Shown here: piece after piece, positions 27,485 through 36,596 of the stretch
How positions within the stretch are numbered: the first letter of the stretch is position 1
Layout: every line of letters begins with the position of its first letter
NCBI RefSeq assembly: GCF_001620055.1
Contig: NZ_LQGY01000001.1
Coordinates: 1-54,236 of the forward strand
From: Agromyces sp. NDB4Y10
GTDB taxonomy: Bacteria > Actinomycetota > Actinomycetes > Actinomycetales > Microbacteriaceae
Direction: 5' to 3'
Length of the DNA stretch: 54,236 bases
Translations under genes and position numbers: made by a program
The notes under the pieces: model-generated
The model's input: the letters and a program-made list of their open reading frames with translations, nothing else
The model's database searches: none
What the model was told of the DNA's origin: nothing

Positions 27485-28158
27485 CGGTCGTCCGACGCGT
27501 CGCCCGCGCGCGGTCCCGCGTCGGCGTCGGTGGCGGGCGCGTCCGCGGGATGCGCCGGCGCGGGGCGCCGACGCGTCAGCAGGAACGCCGCGACGCCCGC
27601 CCCGAGGACGGCGACGACGGCCGCCGCGATCCACACGACGTCGCCGCCGACGGATGCCGCGGCATCCGTCGACTCGTCGCCCGCATCGGCGTCGGCGCCG
27701 GGTTCCTCGGCGGCCGCCGCACCGCAGACCGGCTCGGCCGCGCCCTCGGCGACGGCGGCGCCGTCGGCCGGCTGCCACGTGAACGTGTGATCGCCCGTGA
27801 TCGGGTGACCGTCGGCGGAGACGACCCGGTACGCGACCGTGTACTCGCCCGCCGGCCCGAGCTCGGCGGCGACGCTCGCGATCGGCCCATCGACGACCGG
27901 GCAGGCGGTGGCGTAGTGGCGCCCGTCGGGGCCCACGACGTCCATGGCCGTCGCGCCGTCGAGGTCGAGCAGCACGTCGTTCGTCTCGATCCAGACCTCG
28001 CCGGGCTGGTCGGCGACGGTGGACTCCGCCGCCGGCCCCTCGTCGATCACCGTGTTGTGCGCGAACGCGGGCGCGGCGGGGCCCGCCACCGCCAGGAGGG
28101 CCAGCGCGAGGGCGGACGCTGCTCCGGCGGCCGCGCGTCGGACGGTGGCGGGGGCCAC
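27481..28158 (-). CDS. copC: CopC-domain copper-binding protein, membrane-anchored
   Basis: 225 residues. A signal peptide (about 1-33) is cut so that the mature protein begins HNTVIDEGP, giving the N-terminal His that CopC uses as a copper ligand; the second site Asp/His is visible in VSADGHPITGDHTF. A Glu/Ala/Asp-rich linker (about 150-175) leads to a C-terminal membrane helix (about 176-195) and a basic tail. It would bind copper outside the membrane. No CopD domain is fused. GTG start at 28158, 1 bp after the YcnI gene, so the two are coupled. The codons at 27650-27669 contain a perfect 20-bp CGGATGCC palindrome. Confidence 0.92.
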   Translation of the reverse strand: MAPATVRRAAAGAASALALALLAVAGPAAPAFAHNTVIDEGPAAESTVADQPGEVWIETNDVLLDLDGATAMDVVGPDGRHYATACPVVDGPIASVAAELGPAGEYTVAYRVVSADGHPITGDHTFTWQPADGAAVAEGAAEPVCGAAAAEEPGADADAGDESTDAAASVGGDVVWIAAAVVAVLGAGVAAFLLTRRRPAPAHPADAPATDADAGPRAGDASDDR

Positions 28159-28159
28159 G

Positions 28160-28891
28160 TCAGGCCTTCCGGGCGCGTCGGGCGGCGAGCGCGATCACGA
28201 CGCCGACGACGCCGACCGCGAGGCCCGCGATGCCGACCACCCGGGCGAGCACGTCGACCGAGGCATCCGCGGCGGCGGCGGACGTCGCCGACGCGGTCTC
28301 GGCCGAGTCGTCGTGACCGTCGTCGTCGCCGTGGCCGTGGCCGTCCGCCGCGGCCTCGCCGACCACGATCGCCGGGGCGGGGTGATCCGGTTCCGCGCCG
28401 TCGGCACCGGGCGACTCGTTCCAGTTCGTCTCGCCCTCGACGCACGACTGGAGGACCGGGAACTCGAGCCGCTCGCCCGCGACCTCCTCGGGCAGGAACA
28501 CCTGCACCTTGAACGAGTCGCGGTAGCCGTCGGGGATCGGCGTCGAAGCGGTGTAGACGACCTGGGCGACGCGCTCGGTCACCTGGGTGCCGTGCGCACC
28601 CTCGGCGGGCTCGTCGAGCTGCTCCATGACCTTCTCGATGGTCCAGCCCTCCTTGAGGTTGGGCGTGACCGAGAGGATCTGCTCGGGGATGTCGACGGTG
28701 AAGGACGTGGTGGGCGATTCGTCGCAGCCGTGGCCCGAGGCGAACTCGAGCACGGTGTACGAGGCGGCGGCCGCCTCGCCGGGCGTGACGACGACGTGCG
28801 CGTGCGCGGCGACGGGCGCGGCGAGCGCGAGCAAGGCGCCGGCGCCGAGGGCGCTCGCAGCGAGGGTGGCGGAACGGGTGATGGGTCGCAT
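28160..28891 (-). CDS. YcnI-like (DUF1775) copper-binding protein
   Basis: 243 residues. Signal peptide about 1-30; the mature protein starts HAHVVVTPGEA, matching the N-terminal His that forms the monohistidine copper site in YcnI, with the expected Trp/Glu in KEGWTIEKVME. The DUF1775 domain covers about 30-170. A His/Asp-rich stretch (DGHGHGDDDGHDD) precedes the C-terminal membrane helix. It probably works with CopC and the downstream membrane protein in copper acquisition or sequestration. ATG at 28891. Confidence 0.92.
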   Translation of the reverse strand: MRPITRSATLAASALGAGALLALAAPVAAHAHVVVTPGEAAAASYTVLEFASGHGCDESPTTSFTVDIPEQILSVTPNLKEGWTIEKVMEQLDEPAEGAHGTQVTERVAQVVYTASTPIPDGYRDSFKVQVFLPEEVAGERLEFPVLQSCVEGETNWNESPGADGAEPDHPAPAIVVGEAAADGHGHGDDDGHDDSAETASATSAAAADASVDVLARVVGIAGLAVGVVGVVIALAARRARKA

Positions 28892-28986
28892 GGGTCTTCT
28901 CTCGTGTGGGTGCGAGCGCGCGGCCGGTGGACGGCTGGATGTCACGTGCGCCCGCGGTACTCCGGGGTGTCGGGGTCGTGCGCCGC

Positions 28987-29610
28987 TCAGGCGGCGAGCC
29001 ACGACGCCGGCGGACCGCGGTGCCGCAACGACGAGAGGAGGACGAGCGCGAGCGCGGGCAGCCCATGCGTGCGCGCCGCGGGGACCACGTGGCGCACGCT
29101 GGTCGCGACGGGCACGCCGGCGAGCACCGAGACGAGCAGGCGGATGCCGCGCACGGCGGTGCCGAACGCGACGGAGACTGCGCGGGCCGCGCGGCCGAGC
29201 AGGGCGAGCGCGACGACGGTCGCCCCTGCGGCGGCGACGTGAGCGAGCGGCATGCCGAGCGCGTGTCCGTGGTCGACGACGACCGCGAGACCGCCCGCGT
29301 CGATGCGGAGCGGGACGCCCGACCCGTGCGCGTGGGCGACGACGGATGCCGCACCGCGGGCCGGGGTGCCGATCGAGTACAGCAGGTGCAGGGCGGCCTG
29401 GGCCACGAGGGCCGCAGCCGCGGCGCGCGGCAGCGACATCCGCTCGCCCGCGATCACCATGGCCAGCGGTGCCGAGAAGGCCATCGCCAGCGACAGCGCG
29501 AGGACGCCCGGTGGCGTGCCGCCGCCGATCGTGTGCGCCAGGGACGCGATGAGTGTCGCGAACGCGGCGACCGCCGCTCCGCGGATCGCGCGCGCACCCC
29601 GAGGACTCAC
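28987..29610 (-). CDS. Copper-cluster membrane protein of unknown function (207 aa)
   Basis: Five or six hydrophobic helices with the start MSPRGARAIRGAAVAAFATLI and a conserved-looking SLAHTIGGG in the first helix. His residues cluster in the central loop (VVAHAHG, VVDHGHALGMP), consistent with metal handling. It lies about 95 bp upstream of the YcnI/CopC pair on the same strand. GTG start at 29610 lies 6 bp after TAGGCT (29617-29622), a leaderless arrangement. I cannot name a family with certainty. Confidence 0.7.
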   Translation of the reverse strand: MSPRGARAIRGAAVAAFATLIASLAHTIGGGTPPGVLALSLAMAFSAPLAMVIAGERMSLPRAAAAALVAQAALHLLYSIGTPARGAASVVAHAHGSGVPLRIDAGGLAVVVDHGHALGMPLAHVAAAGATVVALALLGRAARAVSVAFGTAVRGIRLLVSVLAGVPVATSVRHVVPAARTHGLPALALVLLSSLRHRGPPASWLAA

Positions 29611-29616
29611 CCCATC

Positions 29617-29622
29617 AGCCTA
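29617..29622 (-). promoter_or_regulatory. -10 box of a leaderless promoter (copper cluster)
   Basis: TAGGCT on the minus strand ends 6 bp before the GTG at 29610. It is identical to the mdh box and that of the gene at 31957. Confidence 0.55.
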
Positions 29623-29666
29623 ACCGCCGCGTCGGGACGGCCGGACCGCCGCGGGCAGCAGCGCGA

Positions 29667-29694
29667 AGGGCCGGGCACCCACGTGCCCGGCCCT
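29667..29694 (-). terminator. Hairpin downstream of the 5'-nucleotidase gene
   Basis: AGGGCCGGGCAC (29667-29678) and GTGCCCGGCCCT (29683-29694) make a perfect 12-bp stem with a 4-nt loop, 15 bp past the stop. It lacks a T-run. Confidence 0.8.
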
Positions 29695-29708
29695 CCGTCG
29701 TCAGGGTG

Positions 29709-31718
29709 TCAGCTGATCGGCAGGACGAAGGAGCTCGTCGTGCCGGTCGGCGTCGTGATCGTGAACCGCGTCTGCGACGTCGCGCCCGCCGGGACCGGGA
29801 AGGTCACCGTGGCGCGGCCGATCTCGTCGAACGTCGACGGAACGGGGAACGCCGGATCGACGACCTCAGTGGCGAGCGTTTCGCCGTCGAGCGAGACCGT
29901 CACGGTGCCCGCCTTGGGCTCGGTCGTGCTGAAGTCCAGTGACGAGAGCGCCACCGTCGCCACGCCGTCCGACACGCTCACCACATCGACGCCCACGGCC
30001 CGCTGGGTGTAGTCGGGCGTTGCGGCCCCGAACTGCTCGAAGTAGTCGACCATCGCCTCGAGGTCGATCTTGCCGCTGTCGGCCTTCGTCGCCGCCACCT
30101 CGGGGAGCGCGAACGTCGTGAAGTTGTCGCCGCCGCCGCCGAGGAAGGAGTTCGCGCCGACCGTGTACGTCGCCGCGAGGTCGAGCGGCTCGGTCCCGAG
30201 GAAGATCTCGGTGATGTGCGAGCCGCGCGCCGCCGTCGGGTCGTACGTGTACGACAACGCCTCGTTGACGCCGAGCTTCAGGAACGGCCGGCTCGCGCCG
30301 TCCGGCTGCCACTGCTCCTCGAGCACGGCCTTGACCTGGGCGCCGGTCATCTGGACCGTGACGAGCGTGTTCGCGAACGACTGGACGTCGGCGGCTTCGC
30401 GGTAGGTCGTGTCGCCCGCGTTGATGTCGGCGCGCAGACCGCCGGGGTTCATGAACGTGATGTCCACGCTCCGGGTGCCATCGGCGTTCAGCGCCCAGAG
30501 CTGCACATCGGCCACGAAGTTGCCGAGCGTGGATTCGCCGCCGCGGTTCTCGACGAGTGCGGGCTGGCCGTTCACGGTGCCGGGCTGCCTGGCGCGGTTG
30601 AACGCCGACTCCGCCTGGCCGATGACCACGTTGCCGAGCTCGTTCGCGACCTCGGTCGCCGCCGTCACGATCGGGACGATCTGCGGGTCGGGCTCGGTGA
30701 ACCAGGCGGTCACGTTGCCGCGCGCGTCGAAGGCCGTCGCCATCGTGTAGATGGTGTTCTCCATCTTCGTGATCGACTTCGTCCCGCGGTCGTACGTGAT
30801 CTCCATGTTGCTGAAGCGCTCACCGTACTGGCCGCTCGAGATGACCGGACGACCGTCGATGACGTGGTTGTACGGCAGGTGCGTGTGGCCCGAGACGATC
30901 GCGTCGATGTTGTCGTTCGCGTTCAGGACGATCTCACCGAACCGGGTGTTCGGGTCCGTGGCGGACTCGATCGACGTGGTGGCCGCGCCCTCATGCACGA
31001 GGAAGACCACGATGTCGGCTTCGCCGTTGTTCTTCTTGCCGTCCGAGAGTTGATCGGCCACGCGGTTGGCGGCTTCGACGGGGTCGCCGACGGTGATGTC
31101 CTCGATTCCCGTCGGGCTCACGAGTGACGGAAGCTCGTCGGTGACGGCGCCGACGAAGCCGACGCTCACGCCCTGGAACTTCTCGATCCAGTACTCCGGC
31201 AACGCCGGCTCGCCGGTCTCCGCATCGTAGACATTCGCCCCGAGGTACTCCCAGAGCGCGAGCGGCATGACCCGGTCGGTGAGGTCGGCGAAGCCCTTGT
31301 CGAACTCGTGATTGCCGACCGCGCTGACATCGAGACCGGCCGCATTGAGCGCCTCGATGGTCGGCTCGTCGTTCTGGATGAACGACGTGAAGGTCGAGGC
31401 GCCGATCATGTCGCCGGCAGCGGCGAAGATCGTGTTCGGATTCTCGTCGCGGATCTGCTGGACCGCGGTGGACAGCCGTGCAATGCCGGCCGCCGTGCCG
31501 GCCTGCTCGATGCGACCGTGGAAGTCGTTCACGGTGACCAGGTTGATGTCGACCGACCGCGCCTCCTTCCCCTTCGGGGCCGGGGCTGCCTGAGCCGATG
31601 CGACGCCGCCGAGCGCGAGCGCTGCGGCGGTCGCACTCGCGACGACGCCTGCCGCGAGGCGGCCGCGGGACCTGGTCGTGGCGCGGTTCGTGCCCGCGCC
31701 GGGGGAACGTTGCTGCAT
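29709..31718 (-). CDS. Secreted bifunctional 2',3'-cyclic nucleotidase / 5'-nucleotidase
   Basis: 669 residues. A long twin-Arg-bearing signal peptide (about 1-50) ends in AQAAPAPKG. Residues ~57-330 form the calcineurin-like metallophosphatase core, with VNDFHGR, GNHEFDKG and GHTHLPY carrying the metal ligands. Residues ~360-540 form the 5'-nucleotidase C-terminal substrate domain (GGLRADINAGD). The last ~95 residues are an Ig-like beta domain not found in short UshA enzymes. It would salvage phosphate and nucleosides outside the cell. No LPXTG anchor is present. ATG at 31718 follows GGAG. Confidence 0.94.
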   Translation of the reverse strand: MQQRSPGAGTNRATTRSRGRLAAGVVASATAAALALGGVASAQAAPAPKGKEARSVDINLVTVNDFHGRIEQAGTAAGIARLSTAVQQIRDENPNTIFAAAGDMIGASTFTSFIQNDEPTIEALNAAGLDVSAVGNHEFDKGFADLTDRVMPLALWEYLGANVYDAETGEPALPEYWIEKFQGVSVGFVGAVTDELPSLVSPTGIEDITVGDPVEAANRVADQLSDGKKNNGEADIVVFLVHEGAATTSIESATDPNTRFGEIVLNANDNIDAIVSGHTHLPYNHVIDGRPVISSGQYGERFSNMEITYDRGTKSITKMENTIYTMATAFDARGNVTAWFTEPDPQIVPIVTAATEVANELGNVVIGQAESAFNRARQPGTVNGQPALVENRGGESTLGNFVADVQLWALNADGTRSVDITFMNPGGLRADINAGDTTYREAADVQSFANTLVTVQMTGAQVKAVLEEQWQPDGASRPFLKLGVNEALSYTYDPTAARGSHITEIFLGTEPLDLAATYTVGANSFLGGGGDNFTTFALPEVAATKADSGKIDLEAMVDYFEQFGAATPDYTQRAVGVDVVSVSDGVATVALSSLDFSTTEPKAGTVTVSLDGETLATEVVDPAFPVPSTFDEIGRATVTFPVPAGATSQTRFTITTPTGTTSSFVLPIS

Positions 31719-31956
31719 TGCGTGGTCTCCTCTGCAAGGGGATGCCGGGAGCATGGTCGACCCCCGGCGTCGCACGCGCCTCCCGACGGATTCAGGCGAC
31801 GCTGATCCGCAGCCTAGGTCGCGCTCCGCGACGTGGGAAGAGTCTTGGCCAAGTCGTCACCTCAGGTTCGGGATTTCGGCCGATTTTGCTCATCTGAGCA
31901 GCGACTTCTGCTCACATGCGCAGGCCATGGGCGCTCCATCGGCCTAGGCTGAGCCG

Positions 31957-32955
31957 GTGCTCACGGCCGTCCTCTCGCTCACCGGCGCCCTCGTCTACGG
32001 TGCCGCCGACTTCCTCGGCGGACTCGCCGCGCGCCGACTCGGCGCGGTCCTCGCGACGGCCGTCTCGGCGGCGTCGGGCCTCGTCCTGCTCGCGATCGCC
32101 CTCCCCGTGACGGGCGGGGCGTGGTCGGCCGAGGCGGCGACCTGGGGCGCGCTCTCGGGCCTCGTGGGGGCCGTCGCCATCTCGCTGCTCTACGCGAGCC
32201 TCGCGATCGGGCCGATGAGCATCCTGTCGCCGCTCACCGCCCTGGTCTCGGCGATCACGCCCATGATCTGGGGCACCGTCGTCGGCGGCGAGCGCTTCGG
32301 CCCGATGGCGGCGTGGGCGCTCGGGCTCGCGCTCCTCGCCGTGGTGCTCGTCGGGTTCGTTCCCGAGCGCGGCGCCGTCCGCCCGAGCGCGCGCGGCCTC
32401 GCGTTCGCGACCGGATCCGGCCTCGCCATCGGCGCCTTCTACATCCTGATCTCCCAGACGCCCGACGACTCGGGGGTCGTGCCGCTCATCTTCAGCCGCA
32501 TCGTCAACACCGTGCTGATGTTCGGCGTGTTCGGCCTGCTCGTGCTCGTCGCCCGGCGCGCGTCACCCGCGCCCGCGCTCAAGGCGGTCCGTGAGACCAC
32601 CCCGAGAACGGATGCCGCGGCCCTGGCCGCCGCATCCCCCGCCGGCCCGGTCGCGAACGCCGCCCCAGGATCCGCTTCGGACGCACGGTCCGACGCGCGC
32701 ACCCCGGCTCGGGAGGGCCTCGCGGTCGGGTTCGCCATCGCGATCGGCTGCGGCCTCCTGGACGCACTCGCCAACGTGCTCATCCTGCTCGGCATCCGCG
32801 CGGGCGACCTCGCCGTGGCCGCCGTCCTCGCGGCGATGTACCCGGCGGGCACGATCCTGCTCGCCGCCGCGGTGCTGCGCGAGCGCATCGCGCCCGTGCA
32901 GTGGGTGGGTCTCGTGCTCGCGCTCGCCGCGGCCGGCATGCTCGCGCTCGCCTGA
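31957..32955 (+). CDS. EamA/DMT-superfamily transporter
   Basis: 332 residues with ten helices in two EamA halves: the first contains VYGAADFLGGLAARR and LYASLAIGPMSILSPLTALVSAITPMIWG; the second ends in MYPAGTILLAAAVLRERIAP. A 50-residue Ala/Ser/Pro-rich loop (about 205-255) separates them and is unusually long. It is likely an exporter of small metabolites. GTG at 31957 lies 6 bp after TAGGCT (31945-31950), so its transcript is probably leaderless. Confidence 0.88.
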   Translation: MLTAVLSLTGALVYGAADFLGGLAARRLGAVLATAVSAASGLVLLAIALPVTGGAWSAEAATWGALSGLVGAVAISLLYASLAIGPMSILSPLTALVSAITPMIWGTVVGGERFGPMAAWALGLALLAVVLVGFVPERGAVRPSARGLAFATGSGLAIGAFYILISQTPDDSGVVPLIFSRIVNTVLMFGVFGLLVLVARRASPAPALKAVRETTPRTDAAALAAASPAGPVANAAPGSASDARSDARTPAREGLAVGFAIAIGCGLLDALANVLILLGIRAGDLAVAAVLAAMYPAGTILLAAAVLRERIAPVQWVGLVLALAAAGMLALA

Positions 32956-32980
32956 GGCTCGGGCGACCCGCGCGGCCGGG

Positions 32981-35545
32981 CTACAGCCGCACGACCTCGG
33001 TGATCCGGACGACCGCGGTGCCCTCCTCGGCCGACGCGACCAGGTCGACCTCGCCGCGGATGCGCCAGTCGTGGTGCCCGGCCGGGTCGTCGATGGTCTG
33101 CTCGACGCGCCACAGGCCGTCCGCGGCATCCGTCTCGTCGATCGCGACGAGCCTCGGCGAGCGCGCCGGCCCGCCGGTGCCGATCGAGTCGTGCTCGGCG
33201 TAGTACGCGTCGAGCGCCTCGGGCCACATGGGACCGGGGTCGAGCCCGACGAGCTCGTCGTCGTGGTCGAGCGCGGCGAGCTGCACGCGCCGGAACAGCT
33301 CGTTGCGCACGAGCACCGTGAACGCGCGCCGGTTGGTGACGACGGACGGCGGTGCGGGCGGCACGACGGGCGCCTCGTCCTCGGGCAGGTGAGAGCGCGG
33401 GTCGACGAGCTCGGACCACTCGTCGACGAGGCTCGAGTCGACCTGGCGCACCAGTTCGCCGAGCCACTCGATGAGGTCGAGCAGGTCCTCGTCCTTCGCC
33501 TCATCGGGCACCGTCTGGCGGATAGCGCGGAACGCGTCGGACAGGTACCGCAGCACCAGCCCCTCGCTGCGCTGCAGCTGGTAGTACGACACGTACTCGC
33601 CGAACGACATCGACCGCTCGAACATGTCGCGCACGACCGACTTCGGGCTGAGCTCGAAATCGCGCACCCACGGCTGGCTCGCCGCGAACGTCTCGAACGC
33701 GTGGGCGAGCAGCTCGTCGAGCGGCTTCGGCCAGGTGACCTCCTCGAGCAGCGCCATCCGCTCGTCGTACTCGATGCCGTCGCGCTTCATCGCGGCGACC
33801 GCCTCGCCGCGGGCCTTGTACTGCTGTTGCGACAGGATCGGGCGCGGGTCGTCGAGCGTCGACTCGATGATCGACACGACGTCGAGCGAGTAGTGGCCGG
33901 TGCCCTGCTCGCTCGTCTCGGGGTCGAGCAACTCGATCGCGGCGAGCGCGAACGGCGACAGCGGCTGGTTGAGCGCGAAGTTCGGCTGCAGGTCGACCGT
34001 GAGGCGCAGGTCGACGCCGAGGGGCCGGTCGGCGGCATCCGTCGGCACGAGCTCGACCACGTCCGCGTCGCGCAGCGTGCGGAGGATCTCGAGCGCGCGC
34101 CGAGCGAGCTCGTACCGCCGCGCCCGGGTCTCGTGGTTGTCGAAGACGAGCGAGCGGATGCCGCGGGCGACATCGCCGCCGCGCCCGATGACGTTGATCA
34201 GCATGGCCGCGCTGAGCTTCAGCTGCGGCTGCAGCGGCTCGGGTTCGGCGGCGACGAGTCGCTCGAAGGATCCCTCGCCCCACGTCACGAACCCCGCCGG
34301 CGGCTTCTTGCGCACGACCTTCTTCAGCTTCTTCGGGTCGTCGCCGGCCTTGCGGATCGCGGCTTCGTTCTCGATCTCGTGGTCCGGCGCGAGGACGACG
34401 ACGGTGCCCGCCGTGTCGTACCCGGCGCGCCCGGCGCGGCCGGCGATCTGGTGGAACTCACGGGCGCTCAGCTGCCGCATCCGCTGCCCGTCGTACTTGG
34501 AGAGCGCGGTGATGAGCACCGAGCGGATGGGCACGTTGATGCCGACGCCGAGCGTGTCGGTGCCGCAGATGACGCGGAGGAGGCCGCGCTGCGCGAGCGT
34601 CTCGACGAGCCGACGGTAGCGCGGCAGCATGCCGGCGTGATGCACGCCGATGCCGGCGCGGACGAGCCGCGACAGCGTCTTGCCGAACCCGGTCGTGAAC
34701 CGGAACCCGCCGATCGCCTCGGCGATCTCGTCGCGCTGCTCGCGCGTCACGACCCGGATGGACGACAGCGCCTGGGCGCGCTCCATCGCGGCGGCCTGCG
34801 AGAAGTGCACGATGTACACCGGCGCCTGGCGCGTGCCGATGAGGTCCTCCACGGTCTCCTGCACGGGCGTGCGGGCGTACGAGAAGTGCAGCGGGACCGG
34901 CCGCTCCACGCCCGTGACGCGCGCGGTGTCGCGGCCGGTGCGACGGCTGAGGTCGTCCGCGATCGCGGTGACGTCGCCGAGCGTCGCCGACATGAGCACG
35001 AACTGCGCGTGCGGCAGGGTGATGAGCGGCACCTGCCACGCCCAGCCGCGATCGCCGTCGCCGTAGTAGTGGAACTCGTCCATGACCACCTGGTCGACGG
35101 GCGCATCGGCCCCCTGGCGGAGGGCGAGGTTCGCGAGGATCTCGGCCGTGCAGCAGATGATCGGCGCGTCGTGGTTCACCGAGCTGTCGCCCGTGACCAT
35201 GCCCACGTTCTGCGCGCCGAAGATCTCGACGAGCTGGAAGAACTTCTCGCTCACGAGCGCCTTGATGGGCGCCGTGTAGTAGGTGCGACCCCACGGGCGG
35301 CCGGCGGCGCGGTCGGCGGCGGTGCGGGCGACGGATGCCGCGTGCGCCGCGACCGCGACGAGCGACTTGCCCGTGCCGGTGGGGGTCGAGAGGATCACGT
35401 TCGCGCCGGAGACGAGTTCGATGACCGCTTCGTCCTGCGCGGGGTACAGCGCGAAGCCGCGACCCTCGGCCCACGTCACGAACGCGTCGTACATGGCGTC
35501 GGCGTCGTACGGGCTCGGGACGGCGTCGAGCAGGCTGGAGGTCAT
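32981..35545 (-). CDS. DEAD/DEAH-box superfamily 2 helicase with DUF3516
   Basis: 854 residues. Walker A TPTGTGKS (about 53-60), a DEFHYY box as motif II, SATLGD as motif III and QIAGRAGRAGYD as motif VI are intact. The C-terminal ~400 residues are the actinobacterial DUF3516 extension. The closest well-known relatives are Ski2-like RNA helicases, so an RNA-remodelling or DNA-repair role is plausible, but it has not been assigned. A CAGACT box 7 bp before the ATG hints at a leaderless start. Confidence 0.92.
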   Translation of the reverse strand: MTSSLLDAVPSPYDADAMYDAFVTWAEGRGFALYPAQDEAVIELVSGANVILSTPTGTGKSLVAVAAHAASVARTAADRAAGRPWGRTYYTAPIKALVSEKFFQLVEIFGAQNVGMVTGDSSVNHDAPIICCTAEILANLALRQGADAPVDQVVMDEFHYYGDGDRGWAWQVPLITLPHAQFVLMSATLGDVTAIADDLSRRTGRDTARVTGVERPVPLHFSYARTPVQETVEDLIGTRQAPVYIVHFSQAAAMERAQALSSIRVVTREQRDEIAEAIGGFRFTTGFGKTLSRLVRAGIGVHHAGMLPRYRRLVETLAQRGLLRVICGTDTLGVGINVPIRSVLITALSKYDGQRMRQLSAREFHQIAGRAGRAGYDTAGTVVVLAPDHEIENEAAIRKAGDDPKKLKKVVRKKPPAGFVTWGEGSFERLVAAEPEPLQPQLKLSAAMLINVIGRGGDVARGIRSLVFDNHETRARRYELARRALEILRTLRDADVVELVPTDAADRPLGVDLRLTVDLQPNFALNQPLSPFALAAIELLDPETSEQGTGHYSLDVVSIIESTLDDPRPILSQQQYKARGEAVAAMKRDGIEYDERMALLEEVTWPKPLDELLAHAFETFAASQPWVRDFELSPKSVVRDMFERSMSFGEYVSYYQLQRSEGLVLRYLSDAFRAIRQTVPDEAKDEDLLDLIEWLGELVRQVDSSLVDEWSELVDPRSHLPEDEAPVVPPAPPSVVTNRRAFTVLVRNELFRRVQLAALDHDDELVGLDPGPMWPEALDAYYAEHDSIGTGGPARSPRLVAIDETDAADGLWRVEQTIDDPAGHHDWRIRGEVDLVASAEEGTAVVRITEVVRL

Positions 35546-35803
35546 CCGTCCGAGTCTGCCCCATGCGGCCGGGAGCGGCGAACGGGGGAACCGGAAGCCG
35601 GGCGGCGAGCGCCTCCCCCAAGGCGCCCGCCGCTCGCGGCCGGTTGATCGGGGAGCCGGCCGGCGCCGCCGGTTCGGGACGGACCTGCGCGGGCCGGCTC
35701 TCCGGTCGGACCCACGGTGACAGTTCCCCCTGCGGTCCGTGGTGTGCGACCGAGGTCAACGGTACGGATGCCGCGCCGCGGTTGCCTCAGGGTCAACCCT
35801 GAA
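35546..35803. other. Intergenic region with a short inverted repeat
   Basis: 258 bp between two leftward genes. I see no convincing gene. CAGGGT-CA-ACCCTG (35788-35801), immediately past the DUF1353 gene stop, could form a small hairpin and may act as its terminator. One CGGATGCC octamer (35762-35769) is present. Confidence 0.5.
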
Positions 35804-36553
35804 TCAGGGCCGTTCCGCGTCGGGCCGGGCCACCGTCGGCCGGACCACCCCCGCCGGGTCGCCCCCGGTGAACACCTCGACGATCGCCTCGATCAGGCGG
35901 AAGGGCACGAGCGCAAGGAAGTGGACGAGCAGCAGCGGGCCGAACAGCGCCAGCGGATAGGTGAGGGTGATGAGGAGCGACGCGCGGGACCGCCACGGCA
36001 GTGCGGCGAGCGCCGGTGCCGCGGCGAGCGCGAGCCACCACGGACCCCCCAGCACCGCGAGCACGACGGATGCCACGACCACGAGCACCCCGAGCGCGAC
36101 CTGCCCGAGCAGCAGCCATCCGGCCGCACCGGCGTAGGCGCGCTCCCGGTCGGCCGACACCCACGCCCACATCAGCCAGGCGCGCATCCGGGGGACGCCC
36201 TGCTCGAGCAGCGCCCGCCGGAACACGAGGTCGTCCTCGCGCCGCTGCAGGAGCGCTCGCCTCGGATCGCCGAGGGCCTCGGCCGCGAGCGATTGCGCGT
36301 CGTGCAGCACGGCGGGCGCCGACTGCCGCCCGTAGCTCGCGATGAACCCCCAGAGAGGGCTCGGCACCGAGGCGAGGTCGGTGACGCCCGACGGCGGCGG
36401 CCCCTCCCCCGCCGCCGGCGCGCGGTACCGGCGGCCGGACACGGGGTCGACGTAGACGACGGCATCGCGGAGCTCGAAGCGGTGGCCGTCGGCCGGTCGC
36501 TGCGCCAAGCGCAGTTCGTCGAGCGGGGCGCCGTCGTCGCGCAGGAAGGGCAT
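35804..36553 (-). CDS. DUF1353-domain membrane protein
   Basis: 249 residues. The N-terminal ~130 residues match the DUF1353 fold, seen as VVYVDPVSGRRYRAPA, SVTDLASVP-type (here SGVTDLASVPSPLWGF) and AVLHDAQ motifs, which are known from phage-related and bacterial proteins. Two long hydrophobic segments follow (about 155-185 and 195-225), so it is membrane-embedded. Function unknown. A strong AAGGAGG ribosome binding site precedes the ATG at 36553. Confidence 0.8.
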   Translation of the reverse strand: MPFLRDDGAPLDELRLAQRPADGHRFELRDAVVYVDPVSGRRYRAPAAGEGPPPSGVTDLASVPSPLWGFIASYGRQSAPAVLHDAQSLAAEALGDPRRALLQRREDDLVFRRALLEQGVPRMRAWLMWAWVSADRERAYAGAAGWLLLGQVALGVLVVVASVVLAVLGGPWWLALAAAPALAALPWRSRASLLITLTYPLALFGPLLLVHFLALVPFRLIEAIVEVFTGGDPAGVVRPTVARPDAERP

Positions 36554-36596
36554 GCGGCCTCCTTCGGGTCTCGGCCCATCCTGCCGTGCCCCGGCG

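Noticed and set aside
32591..35647. A plus-strand frame of about 1,000 codons opposite the DUF3516 helicase
   Set aside because: Composition is Arg/Val/Asp-rich without motifs; the helicase on the other strand has intact catalytic motifs.
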